NCBI GenBank assembly: GCA_023245565.1
Contig: JAHFKB010000002.1
Coordinates: 2,534 to 44,879, forward strand
Source of the DNA: an archaeon
GTDB lineage: Archaea > Nanobdellota > Nanobdellia > SCGC-AAA011-G17 > GW2011-AR18
Length of the DNA stretch: 42,346 nucleotides
Reading direction: 5' to 3'
Shown here: piece by piece, positions 8,034 through 15,906 of the stretch
How the letters are laid out: each line of letters starts with the position of its first letter
How positions within the stretch are numbered: position 1 is the stretch's first letter
Position numbers and translations under genes: made by a program
Notes under the pieces: model-generated
Database searches by the model: none
What the model was told of the DNA's origin: nothing
The model's input: only the letters and a program-made list of their open reading frames with translations

Positions 8034-8294
8034 TTATATTATTCTTTTACCAGTACTTAGATCTACAATATGAATTACTAAGACAGGACAAGATTCTGCT
8101 GCTTCTTTCCATTTATCTAATTCAGATTCATCTATTTCTCTTGTAAAGAATTTAGTTTTTGGATCTTGTTTACTATCTTTTAGATCAACTTTTCCATCTT
8201 CAACAACCATCCAATTATCTGAATCTACAGCAACACAAGCAGCTGCACCTATGCAACCTTCTCTATCTAATTCAACTCTGTATTTTTTTCCCAT
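8034..8294 (-). CDS. single-cluster ferredoxin, probably [3Fe-4S]
   Basis: A small electron carrier of 86 residues. The cluster motif reads CIGAAAC: Cys14, Ala17 and Cys20, with the remaining ligand in ESCP (Cys69). Alanine at the position of the second cysteine leaves three ligands, which in the CxxAxxC ferredoxins goes with a [3Fe-4S] cluster. A TTG at 8303 would add three residues, but the ATG at 8294 starts one base after the peroxiredoxin stop and fits coupled translation. The adjoining peroxiredoxin suggests an oxidative-stress or redox role. Confidence 0.8.
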   Translation of the reverse strand: MGKKYRVELDREGCIGAAACVAVDSDNWMVVEDGKVDLKDSKQDPKTKFFTREIDESELDKWKEAAESCPVLVIHIVDLSTGKRII

Positions 8295-8295
8295 A

Positions 8296-8751
8296 TTAAT
8301 CAAATAATTTTAAAACTTCATTAGCATGATCATCTGTCTTAACTTTTTCAAAGATATATTTAATTTTTCCTTCTTTATTTATTAAAAATGTTTTTCTGAA
8401 AATTCCATAATATTCTCTTCCATACATACTTTTTTTTCCATAAGAATCATATTTTTTACAAACTATTCCTTCTGGATCTGATAATAAATTAAAATTTAAT
8501 TTATATTTATCACTAAATTTTTTATGTGAAACTTCATTATTCATACTAACTCCTAAAACTATTATTCCTTTTTTCTTAAATTCAGAAAATTCATCTCTAA
8601 AACTACAAGCTTCAGCTGTACAACCTGGAGTATCATCTTTTGGGTAAAAATAAAGAACTAAATCCTTACCTTTGAAATCAGATAATTTTACTGTATTTCC
8701 CTCTTTGTCTTTTAAAGAAAAATCTGGAGCTTTGTCATTTATTTTTAACAT
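8296..8751 (-). CDS. bcp: peroxiredoxin of the Bcp/PrxQ family
   Basis: A thiol peroxidase that reduces hydrogen peroxide and organic peroxides. It has the thioredoxin-fold start APDFSLKDKEGN and the active site DTPGCTAEAC, with peroxidatic Cys44 and resolving Cys49 five residues later as in PrxQ. The length of 151 residues is typical. The ferredoxin gene follows one base after the stop. Confidence 0.92.
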   Translation of the reverse strand: MLKINDKAPDFSLKDKEGNTVKLSDFKGKDLVLYFYPKDDTPGCTAEACSFRDEFSEFKKKGIIVLGVSMNNEVSHKKFSDKYKLNFNLLSDPEGIVCKKYDSYGKKSMYGREYYGIFRKTFLINKEGKIKYIFEKVKTDDHANEVLKLFD

Positions 8752-8772
8752 AATGTTAGAATAAATTCCTGG

Positions 8773-8782
8773 TTTTTAAAGC
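8773..8782 (+). promoter_or_regulatory. possible TATA box of the candidate RNA gene
   Basis: TTTTTAAAGC is placed about 22-25 bases before the first bases of the terminal stem of the RNA at 8796. The minus strand also has a TATA-like sequence near 8980-8989, so direction is not settled by this site alone. Confidence 0.35.
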
Positions 8783-8795
8783 TTATTAATTAAAG

Positions 8796-8957
8796 CACGC
8801 CAAGGGTGGGACTATCAAACATTTACAGGCGTCAAGCCATTATTCTTGATAGTGCTTTTAAATGGTTTTTGAACCCACAAGTCTGTGAAGACGCAGGATA
8901 TCTGCAACCATTGTATAGCAATCCTGTGCCATACCAGGTTAGGCGACCTTGGCGTAG
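8796..8957 (+). ncRNA. candidate structured RNA of about 160 bases
   Basis: This segment is much richer in G and C than its surroundings and has no convincing protein. Its ends pair: ACGCCAAGG at 8797-8805 with CCTTGGCGT at 8947-8955, nine perfect pairs. Inside are GTGGG (8806-8810) with CCCAC, ACTATCAA with TTGATAGT, GCAGGAT with ATCCTGT, and a GTCT-GTGA-AGAC hairpin with a GNRA loop. A T-rich run follows the closing stem, as at archaeal terminators, which favours the plus strand. I see no RNase P, SRP, 5S or tRNA signatures. Function unknown. Confidence 0.6.
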
Positions 8958-9032
8958 TTTTGAGTATTTTATTTCTTTTATAAAACTTATCTTAGTAATA
9001 AAATATATTAAATAAAGAATATAAACAAAATT

Positions 9033-9380
9033 ATGGAAAAATTTGATAGGAAAAAATTTGATTTAGAAACTGAACAAGGAACTATAATTAGGGGAGTAAT
9101 TTATACAGAGAAACCTTCATTTAATTATACAGAATTATTAAAATTGAAAGATAAAAACGAAGAGATTAAAAAATTAAAGATCTTAAGAAATAAACTTTGT
9201 TTAGAGCTGAGAATAAATAAACAAGACATATTAATTGATGAAGTAAATTATAAATTATGGACTTCTAGGAGAATAATATTAAGACATAAACAAGAAATTA
9301 AATCTAGGAACTTAATACCTGCTATTATAGAATCAAGTAAAGATAAAGAAGAATTAGAAATTGAAATAGAATATTTATAA
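9033..9380 (+). CDS. unknown charged protein, 115 residues
   Basis: Lysine- and glutamate-rich, with no recognised family. A helix around residues 35-60 (KLKDKNEEIKKLKILRNKL) precedes two short strands. It ends directly against the stop of the convergent uS10 gene. Confidence 0.6.
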   Translation: MEKFDRKKFDLETEQGTIIRGVIYTEKPSFNYTELLKLKDKNEEIKKLKILRNKLCLELRINKQDILIDEVNYKLWTSRRIILRHKQEIKSRNLIPAIIESSKDKEELEIEIEYL

Positions 9381-9692
9381 TTATTTTTCTAATAAATTAA
9401 TTTCAATATTAACACCTTTTGGTAAAGGAACTCTCATTACTAACCTTAAAGCTCTTTCATCTACACCTAAGTCTATTAATCTCTTATGAACTCTCATTTC
9501 ATATCTATCAAAACTAGCTTTACCATCACCGCAAGGACATTTTCTTGTTGTAATTTTTAATTTTTTAGTTGGTAAAGGTATTGGGCCTTTAATTGCAGTA
9601 TTAGTTTTTTTAGCTATCTCTACTATAGAATTAACTACATCATTTAATAAACCTATTTCAGCACTTGCTAATTTTATTCTTGCTTTTTGCAT
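9381..9692 (-). CDS. rps10: 30S ribosomal protein uS10
   Basis: Small-subunit protein of the 3' head domain. The 103 residues match archaeal uS10 closely: ARIKLAS start, GPIPLPTKKLKITTRK loop that reaches into the head, and DRYEMRVHKRLIDL. In archaea uS10 commonly follows EF-1alpha. Here an unknown 135-residue gene lies between the two on the same strand. Confidence 0.95.
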   Translation of the reverse strand: MQKARIKLASAEIGLLNDVVNSIVEIAKKTNTAIKGPIPLPTKKLKITTRKCPCGDGKASFDRYEMRVHKRLIDLGVDERALRLVMRVPLPKGVNIEINLLEK

Positions 9693-9801
9693 AGTTAAAT
9701 GAAAAAGATAAGTGTTTTTAAAGCTTTCTTAGTTGTAAAACCTAATATTTTATTTAGAAAATTTATATTATTTAGTATTATTAATAAGTAATAAACATTA
9801 A

Positions 9802-10209
9802 TTATCTATCTCTTAATCTATAACCAGTTGAAAAACCTACAGAATTATAATCAAACATAGTTTTTATCTTTCCCATATTGTTTGGTTTTTCTAACATTTC
9901 AATTATTTCCACCCAACAACCAAAACCTTCTTGTCTATCTAGAATTAATCTTTCAAGAATCTCTTCTCTTGTACCTTCAGAAAATTGTGTCCTTGCGTAT
10001 ATTTTATCAAAATTTAAAGATAAACTGCCAGGAACAGAATTATTAATAAATAAAAGCCCTTGGAATTTAACTTCCATTATAGGTTCATATCCTTTTCTGC
10101 TTGATTGTTTTCCTAATGGAAATAAATTCAAAATTATTCTTCTTAGTTCTTGAGCAGAATAAAATTTTGTGGGTTCTATAATTTTCTGAAAATCTGTTAT
10201 TAATTCCAT
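9802..10209 (-). CDS. unknown protein between tuf and rps10
   Basis: A 135-residue protein without a recognised family. It has FYSAQELRRIILNLFP near the start and EGTREEILERLILDR as a later helix. It interrupts the common archaeal tuf-rps10 pair. It is 92 bases from uS10 and 76 from tuf, so it probably has its own promoter. Confidence 0.6.
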   Translation of the reverse strand: MELITDFQKIIEPTKFYSAQELRRIILNLFPLGKQSSRKGYEPIMEVKFQGLLFINNSVPGSLSLNFDKIYARTQFSEGTREEILERLILDRQEGFGCWVEIIEMLEKPNNMGKIKTMFDYNSVGFSTGYRLRDR

Positions 10210-10285
10210 AAACTTTAAACAAGAAAATCATTTATAAACTTTTATAATAATATAATAATAAATAATAAAGAAAAAAAGAAGTAAT

Positions 10286-11566
10286 TTACTTCTTAACGTA
10301 ATCAATACACATACCAGCAGCAACAGTTTGACCTGCATCTCTTACTGCAAATCTACTCATTTGTGGTATTTCTTTTTGTTTTTCAATTACTAAAGGTTTT
10401 GTAGGCCTAATTACTACAACAGCTGCATCACCATTCTTTAACATATCTGGATTTTCTTGTGCAACTTGACCTGTAGCAGGATCTAATTTTTTTAGTAATT
10501 TAACAAATTGACATGCTACTTGAGCTGTGTGTATATGAAATACTGGAGTGTATCCTACAGTTAAAACAGTTGGATGATTTAGTACAACTATTTGTGCTGT
10601 GAATTCAGTTACAACAGTTGGTGGACTAGCTTCATGTCCAACTACATCTCCTCTTGCTATGTCTTTTTTGTTTACTCCTCTAACTGAGAATCCTACGTTA
10701 TCACCAGGTTCAGCCATTTGAACTTGTTCATGGTGCATTTCAATTGTTTTAACTTCTCCTTTTACACCAACGCCTTCTCTACCTGGAGTTATTAAAACTT
10801 TATCTCCAACTTTCATAATACCAGTTTCTACTCTACCAACTGGAACTACTCCAATACCTGTGATGTTGTATACATCTTGTAAAGGAAGTCTTAATGGTAA
10901 ATTTGTTGGTTTTTCAGGAGGATTAAACATATCTATTTGTTCTACAACAGTAGGTCCTGTATACCAAGCCATATTAGTGCTTTTCTTAACAATATTATCG
11001 CCTAAGAAAGAAGCAGCTGGAATAAATTTAACTTGATCTGGTTTATAACCTACAGACTTTAATAAGTTAGTTATATCAGCTTTAACTTGATTAAATTTAG
11101 CTTCATCAAACTTAATTACATCCATTTTATTTACTATTACACATAATTGGTTTACACCAAATGTTTTTAGTAAGAATACATGTTCTTTAGTTTGAGCCAT
11201 TACTCCATCTGGAGCAGCTACAACTAAAAAAGCTACATCAGCTTGAGAAGCTCCTGTAATCATGTTTTTAATAAAATCTCTGTGACCTGGAGCATCAATA
11301 ATTGTACATTCATATTTTCCTGTAACAAACTTTTTATGACTTAAATCAATTGTAACTCCTCTTTCTCTTTCTTCTTTAAGATTATCCATAACAAAAGCAA
11401 ACTCAAAACCTGCTTTACCAAGTTGTTGAGCCATTTCTTTTAATTTTCTCATCTCTTGTTCAGGAATTACACCTGCATCATACATAAGTCTACCAACTGT
11501 AGTACTTTTTCCGTGATCTACGTGACCTACGAATACAACATTTAAATGTGGTTTTAGCTTAGCCAT
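10286..11566 (-). CDS. tuf: translation elongation factor EF-1alpha
   Basis: The GTPase that delivers aminoacyl-tRNA to the ribosome. All G motifs are present: GHVDHGKST (G1), the threonine region RERGVTID (G2), DAPGH (G3), NKMD (G4) and an AASF G5. Domains 2 and 3 follow, with GVVPVGRVETG and the C-terminal RFAVRDAGQTVAAG. The 426 residues are the normal archaeal length. Sequence is archaeal in type, supporting the taxonomic placement. Confidence 0.97.
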   Translation of the reverse strand: MAKLKPHLNVVFVGHVDHGKSTTVGRLMYDAGVIPEQEMRKLKEMAQQLGKAGFEFAFVMDNLKEERERGVTIDLSHKKFVTGKYECTIIDAPGHRDFIKNMITGASQADVAFLVVAAPDGVMAQTKEHVFLLKTFGVNQLCVIVNKMDVIKFDEAKFNQVKADITNLLKSVGYKPDQVKFIPAASFLGDNIVKKSTNMAWYTGPTVVEQIDMFNPPEKPTNLPLRLPLQDVYNITGIGVVPVGRVETGIMKVGDKVLITPGREGVGVKGEVKTIEMHHEQVQMAEPGDNVGFSVRGVNKKDIARGDVVGHEASPPTVVTEFTAQIVVLNHPTVLTVGYTPVFHIHTAQVACQFVKLLKKLDPATGQVAQENPDMLKNGDAAVVVIRPTKPLVIEKQKEIPQMSRFAVRDAGQTVAAGMCIDYVKK

Positions 11567-11577
11567 CTTTGAATATT

Positions 11578-11625
11578 CCCCCGTTAATTGAATAAAACTT
11601 GGATCTTGAAGGTATTTATAAAGTT
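11578..11625 (-). promoter_or_regulatory. tuf promoter and leader
   Basis: On the minus strand ACTTTATAAATACC (11613-11625) is a strong TATA box with a purine-rich BRE before it. It predicts a leader of roughly 27 bases. GGGGGAAT at 11575-11582 lies about a dozen bases before the ATG and could serve as a ribosome-binding site. This differs from the leaderless pattern of many neighbours. Confidence 0.55.
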
Positions 11626-11703
11626 TACGCTAGAATTAGTGTTTTGAAAGATTATTTCATAGTTTAAAGATATATTTATTAATTATAAAATTTTTATAAG
11701 ACT

Positions 11704-12141
11704 ATGAAGACTAAAGTAGAAGAAATAACTTTAACATCTAAAGGAAATAGTATAGAAGGTGCTTTTTCTAAAATTGCTTTATCAATGTTTGAGATAGTTA
11801 TTAATCCTTCAGATATAGAATTAAAAGTTACAAAAACTGTTATTATAAGATCTAGAGATCTAAAGAATTTATTATTTCAATTTTTAAAAAGATTATTTGA
11901 TCTTGCAAATGGAGAATTATTTGTTTTGGGTATAGTTAAACAAATTACTATAGAACAAATTTCTAGTGAATATTTATTAAATTCTGTATTAATTGGTGAT
12001 AAAATGCAAGCTAATTATGAAGTAAAGGACATAGTTAAACAAATTACTGATAGAAATATTATTGTTAAAGAAGAAAGAGATGGTGTTTTAACTCAAATTA
12101 ATATTGTGGTTGAAAGAAGGAATATAAAAGATGAAGTATAA
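11704..12141 (+). CDS. divergent archease paralogue
   Basis: Its 145 residues align over the whole length with the true archease that follows: TLTSKGNSIEGAFSKIALSM with FEGYGKTLEKVFENSALAL, then LKNLLFQFLKRLFDLANGEL with LLYDFLSELIFIKDTEGL, then an equivalent C-terminal strand pair. The HTAD metal motif of archease and the terminal aspartate are absent. It may be a structural partner or regulator. It overlaps the next gene by 11 bases, indicating coupled translation. Annotation as archease-like is inferred from this comparison. Confidence 0.75.
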   Translation: MKTKVEEITLTSKGNSIEGAFSKIALSMFEIVINPSDIELKVTKTVIIRSRDLKNLLFQFLKRLFDLANGELFVLGIVKQITIEQISSEYLLNSVLIGDKMQANYEVKDIVKQITDRNIIVKEERDGVLTQINIVVERRNIKDEV

Positions 12142-12553
12142 ATTTTTTCCACATACTGCTGATATTATTTTTGAAGGTTATGGTAAAACTTTAGAAAAAG
12201 TTTTTGAAAATTCTGCATTAGCATTAGAAGAAATTATGGTTGATTTAGAAAGTTTAGATAAAAAAGAAACTTATCAATTAGTTTTATTTTCTAAAGATGA
12301 AGAAAGTTTGCTTTATGATTTTTTATCTGAACTTATTTTTATAAAAGATACAGAAGGTTTATTGTTTAAAGAATTTGATATTGTGATATTACATAAAAAT
12401 AAACAATATGAATTGATTGCTAAATGTGAAGGCGATAATATAAATTCTGATAAACAAAAATTAGGAGATGATGCGAAAGCAATAACTTTACATGAATTTT
12501 CATTAAAAAAAGAAAAAGGTAAATGGACTTCAAGGGTTTTAGTTGATATTTAA
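12131..12553 (+). CDS. archease
   Basis: Archease is the cofactor that activates the tRNA-splicing ligase RtcB and widens its nucleotide use. The N-terminal FFPHTADIIFEGYGKTLEKV motif, LLYDFLSELIF, DTEGLLFKEF, KLGDDAKAITLHEF and the terminal VLVDI are all family hallmarks, and 140 residues is standard. RtcB is not in the window. The spliced tRNA-Gly 7.6 kb away shows that the cell needs this pathway. Confidence 0.93.
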   Translation: MKYKFFPHTADIIFEGYGKTLEKVFENSALALEEIMVDLESLDKKETYQLVLFSKDEESLLYDFLSELIFIKDTEGLLFKEFDIVILHKNKQYELIAKCEGDNINSDKQKLGDDAKAITLHEFSLKKEKGKWTSRVLVDI

Positions 12554-13858
12554 TTATTTATGTCTAGCTTGAATTCTTATTTTGTATTTTTCATATTTTT
12601 GTGCTAGAGGATTTTTTCCTGGTCTTATTCTTACTAATTTATTTCCTTCACCAACATATGCTGAAAAACGTCTTGTATAATCTTTATGTTTATTAAAAAA
12701 TCTATCAAAGGTTTTATCTAAAGTTTCATTTCCTGGATTACATTCAAACCAATCTATTTCTTTACCAACACTTAATCTTGAACATGTTCCTAGTGGCATT
12801 ATTTTTTCTTTAGTTGGAATTATTGTTAGTTTAGTTTTGACCTCTTCAGGTTTTTTTAGATCTTCTGGTTTATTTAAATCTGGTAACTGAATTAAGTCTG
12901 GTTGTGAATGTCCTAAATCTAAATTATTTAAATTAGAAACTTTGTTTTCTAATTTTTGATGATTATATTTTGAAAAAAATATACTACCAAATCCAACTAA
13001 ACCCACAATAGTTAAACCAGAAACAACCGCGTGTCTTCTTGTATCGTTAACTAAAACTATGTTTTCTTTTCTTATTAATTCATGATTTAATAAAACTTTA
13101 TCTTTAGGTATTCTTAAGTCTGTGTGTGAAACAAAATCTGTTTTTTTATCTGAACTATAACAATATACTCTAACATCTCTTAAATGATAATGATCTTTTT
13201 CTTCAGTAATGCTTTTTGCTAAAACTTGAGTTACATTTACTGAACCAGGATCAATACCACGATCTAAATATGCAGGTGAATCTAAAAATCCAACTAAAAA
13301 ATTGCCTGGTTTTTTAATTAAATATCCTTGTTTTTGAGTAATTTTTATTGGTGCCCAAACTTTCTCTGTTTTAAAATAACCTTCTAGACCAGTTCCTTTT
13401 TTTTCAGTAGTAAATCCAAAATATTCTCTTTTTAATCCAAGTTCATTTGCTAAATCTAATTTTTTTATTGGATCATCAATAAAATCTTGATTAATTTTCA
13501 TTCCTTCTAATCTTATTTCATAATTTCTATTTTTATTTTCACAATAAAGTTCACTACCTTTCTCAAAAATAAATCTCCCATTTATTGAATAAATTAGATT
13601 ATGATCTTTATTGTCATAACGCACTAATTTTATTCTATCATTACCTATAATAAAACCCTTAACTTTTGTAATTCCTCTTTCAAGGTGTTTATTATTTATT
13701 GATTTATAAATTTGTGATCCCATATATTCTAAATAACCAAAACTACCAGAATCTAAACTCTTTCTTGGATCTATTATTGATTCACCTGCTAAATATAATT
13801 CTAAAGTATCTGACATTTCAATAGTTTTATGTCTTCCTATATCTTTTCTTTCTTCCAT
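12554..13858 (-). CDS. single-pass membrane protein, unknown (pair member 2)
   Basis: A 434-residue protein. Residues 1-270 form a beta-rich, soluble region. A single membrane segment lies at 276-295. Then comes a linker with a leucine/proline/aspartate pattern (QLPDLNKPEDLKKPEE), and a C-terminal domain with Cys359 and Cys373 fourteen residues apart and a tryptophan between. The upstream gene has the same layout and the same C-terminal cysteine spacing. By the positive-inside rule (RRH before the segment), the C-terminal domain is likely outside. Function unknown; it does not match any family I can name. Confidence 0.75.
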   Translation of the reverse strand: MEERKDIGRHKTIEMSDTLELYLAGESIIDPRKSLDSGSFGYLEYMGSQIYKSINNKHLERGITKVKGFIIGNDRIKLVRYDNKDHNLIYSINGRFIFEKGSELYCENKNRNYEIRLEGMKINQDFIDDPIKKLDLANELGLKREYFGFTTEKKGTGLEGYFKTEKVWAPIKITQKQGYLIKKPGNFLVGFLDSPAYLDRGIDPGSVNVTQVLAKSITEEKDHYHLRDVRVYCYSSDKKTDFVSHTDLRIPKDKVLLNHELIRKENIVLVNDTRRHAVVSGLTIVGLVGFGSIFFSKYNHQKLENKVSNLNNLDLGHSQPDLIQLPDLNKPEDLKKPEEVKTKLTIIPTKEKIMPLGTCSRLSVGKEIDWFECNPGNETLDKTFDRFFNKHKDYTRRFSAYVGEGNKLVRIRPGKNPLAQKYEKYKIRIQARHK

Positions 13859-13864
13859 TTTAAT

Positions 13865-14995
13865 TTATCTCTTGGCTTTTATTAAATAATATTTATTTTT
13901 TGAATGTTTTTTATCTCCTTTTCCACGTACTTTTATATTTTTTAATTTATATTTTGGATTTTCTTCTATAAATCTTTTACGTGCTTCTTTTGGAGAATAA
14001 CTTTCTCTTGGACACCAATATAAATCTTCATTTCCAGATTTTCTATTAAACTCACAATATTTTCCAGACTTTTCTGTTAATTTAATAATAGGTTTTGGAG
14101 CTTTAACTTTTTCTTCTAATTTATTAGCCATATCTATAGTTTGTATCATATCTGCTGGGCCACTAATGTCTGAAGGTTTATTTAGATCAACAGACTTTGG
14201 AATATTAATTAATAAATCTTGATTATTGTTATTTGCTGGGGCATTATGATAAATTCCTAATCCTGCACAAATAATAAGTCCTGCTCCTGTAGCTCCACCA
14301 ATAAAATAAACTTTTTTTGGAATTGATTTTGATATTTGAACATCTTTATCTTTTAAATATTCTATGTCAAAGAAAATTTCTTTAAGATCATCAAATGGTT
14401 GATCTCTAAAATTCAAGGCTGTATGTCTAATTCCTCGACTTTCAATTTGATAAGTTCCAGAAACCAAATAAATATTAAAATTATCATTATGTTCTACTTT
14501 AATTTTATTAATTAGTACTGGTCCTATTTTACAATTTTCTTGTAATTCTAATCTATTTCTAAAAGCTTTTTCTTCAATTATTCCAATTTGATGATTTTCT
14601 TTTAGACCTTTATAATTCATAGGTATAAAATCTTTATCATAATCATTTATTTTTTCATGAGGATTAATTACATTAAATGCTGATGAAGGTACTATATAGG
14701 TTTTATATTTTTTATAAGCTGTAGATGAATTTTCTGATCCTAATTCTTGTTGTTGAAATTCAACACAACCAGATAATGTATATAAAACACCAACACCAAT
14801 TTTATATCCAGAAATTTTTGCTTCTTTAATTAATAATTTACTATCACCTAAATTTATTTCAGGTATTCCATCTAATATATTTTCTAGACCTCCTTCTAAA
14901 TAAATATTTCCCACTCTAAATTGATCTTTATTTGGAATATTTTGTTCATCAAAATTTCCTATATAGAGTGGTATTTGTTTCATTTCTCTACCCAA
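13865..14995 (-). CDS. single-pass membrane protein, unknown (pair member 1)
   Basis: A 376-residue protein parallel to the next gene in layout: soluble region to about residue 225, membrane segment 230-249, asparagine-rich then leucine/proline/aspartate linker (NIPKSVDLNKPSD), and a C-terminal basic domain with Cys314 and Trp327-Cys328, the same cysteine spacing of fourteen. A gap of six bases separates the two genes. A second ATG at codon 5 is possible. No signal peptide. Function unknown. Confidence 0.75.
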   Translation of the reverse strand: MGREMKQIPLYIGNFDEQNIPNKDQFRVGNIYLEGGLENILDGIPEINLGDSKLLIKEAKISGYKIGVGVLYTLSGCVEFQQQELGSENSSTAYKKYKTYIVPSSAFNVINPHEKINDYDKDFIPMNYKGLKENHQIGIIEEKAFRNRLELQENCKIGPVLINKIKVEHNDNFNIYLVSGTYQIESRGIRHTALNFRDQPFDDLKEIFFDIEYLKDKDVQISKSIPKKVYFIGGATGAGLIICAGLGIYHNAPANNNNQDLLINIPKSVDLNKPSDISGPADMIQTIDMANKLEEKVKAPKPIIKLTEKSGKYCEFNRKSGNEDLYWCPRESYSPKEARKRFIEENPKYKLKNIKVRGKGDKKHSKNKYYLIKAKR

Positions 14996-15070
14996 TGATA
15001 GTAAAATACTTATAAATCTTTTGATTTTCTTATTAAGTTATTTTTCTACAGTAGTTACATAATAAACAAT

Positions 15071-15080
15071 GTTTATATAT
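15071..15080 (+). promoter_or_regulatory. TATA box of the PIN gene
   Basis: GTTTATATAT lies about 25 bases before the ATG at 15101, not before the TTG at 15089. It therefore supports the later start. Confidence 0.45.
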
Positions 15081-15100
15081 GGGTTGATTTGAAAATTTTT

Positions 15101-15778
15101 ATGGATTTGAGACAAGTTAATGGACATTATAGAATTGATGAAGTTTTAAAAAATTATGATTTAGTTTTAGTAGACAGTTGTTTTTTTAGTTACAAAACTA
15201 TGACTCATCCTGAAGGAAGACGTGTTTCTTTTGATGATATTGATATTAATGGAACAATTGATTCTTGGGAGAATTTATTAGGTTTAATTAGAGAACGTAA
15301 TCATCCTAATCCTTATATTTATTCAACTGCTGGTGTGAAAAAAGAATTATATAATTTCTTAAAGGCTTTAGGAAATTATACTAGATTTTATAATAGAATA
15401 AATTCTAATGGAAAATTTAATTCTTTGATAAAATTACAAAGTGATTTAAGTTCTTTAATAGGACTTTTGCCCATTTGTACTTGGCCAAGAGGAATTAAAA
15501 CTTCATTGGAAAATTCTGGATCTCAAACAGATAGGTCTTTAGTTGAAGCTTTATTAAATAATTCTATTGGTTATGAAAATGGAGAACAAGGGACAATTAT
15601 TACTAGAGATAGTGATATACTTTTTTTATATCGTGGAGCTATTTTAAATAGTGATGAAAATATTAGAAAAAGACTATTAGAAAAAAGTTCTATACATTGG
15701 TATTATCCAGATAGAGAGTTGGCATTAGAAAAGAGAACTTTAGATCCTGTAACTCATAGACTTTTAGGATTAAGATAA
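15101..15778 (+). CDS. PIN-like domain protein
   Basis: Probably a metal-dependent RNase of the PIN fold. The expected acidic residues appear in order: LVLVDSCFF (first Asp), GVKKEL (Glu), QTDRSLVEALL (Asp) and IITRDSDILFL (Asp pair). At 225 residues it is longer than VapC toxins and has no antitoxin gene next to it. A TTG at 15089 gives four more residues, but the TATA spacing favours the ATG. Whether it is a toxin or an RNA-processing enzyme is not clear. Confidence 0.7.
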   Translation: MDLRQVNGHYRIDEVLKNYDLVLVDSCFFSYKTMTHPEGRRVSFDDIDINGTIDSWENLLGLIRERNHPNPYIYSTAGVKKELYNFLKALGNYTRFYNRINSNGKFNSLIKLQSDLSSLIGLLPICTWPRGIKTSLENSGSQTDRSLVEALLNNSIGYENGEQGTIITRDSDILFLYRGAILNSDENIRKRLLEKSSIHWYYPDRELALEKRTLDPVTHRLLGLR

Positions 15779-15906
15779 TGCCTGAGTCTCAAACGTTCTT
15801 CACATCTGCTAATTAAAGCAAAGGTTCTGTTTATATCATTGACCCAAGCTTTTGTGCAATACTATTTATTAGTTGGATAAGATTAAAAAGTTTTTTATTT
15901 TGAAAA
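15779..15906. other. gap between convergent genes
   Basis: 128 bases between the PIN and P-loop ATPase stops. Its first 80 bases have somewhat more G and C than neighbouring spacers, but I find no open frame, tRNA or convincing stem. A T-rich end at 15893-15902 could terminate the plus-strand transcript. Confidence 0.3.

Noticed and set aside
8806..9015. 69-codon open frame across the GC-rich segment
   Set aside because: It follows the candidate RNA, its residues show no family likeness, and the paired ends and internal stems explain the sequence better.
15779..15906. Box C/D RNA in the gap between convergent genes
   Set aside because: A CTGA-like box is present but no matching C box or second pair at proper spacing.
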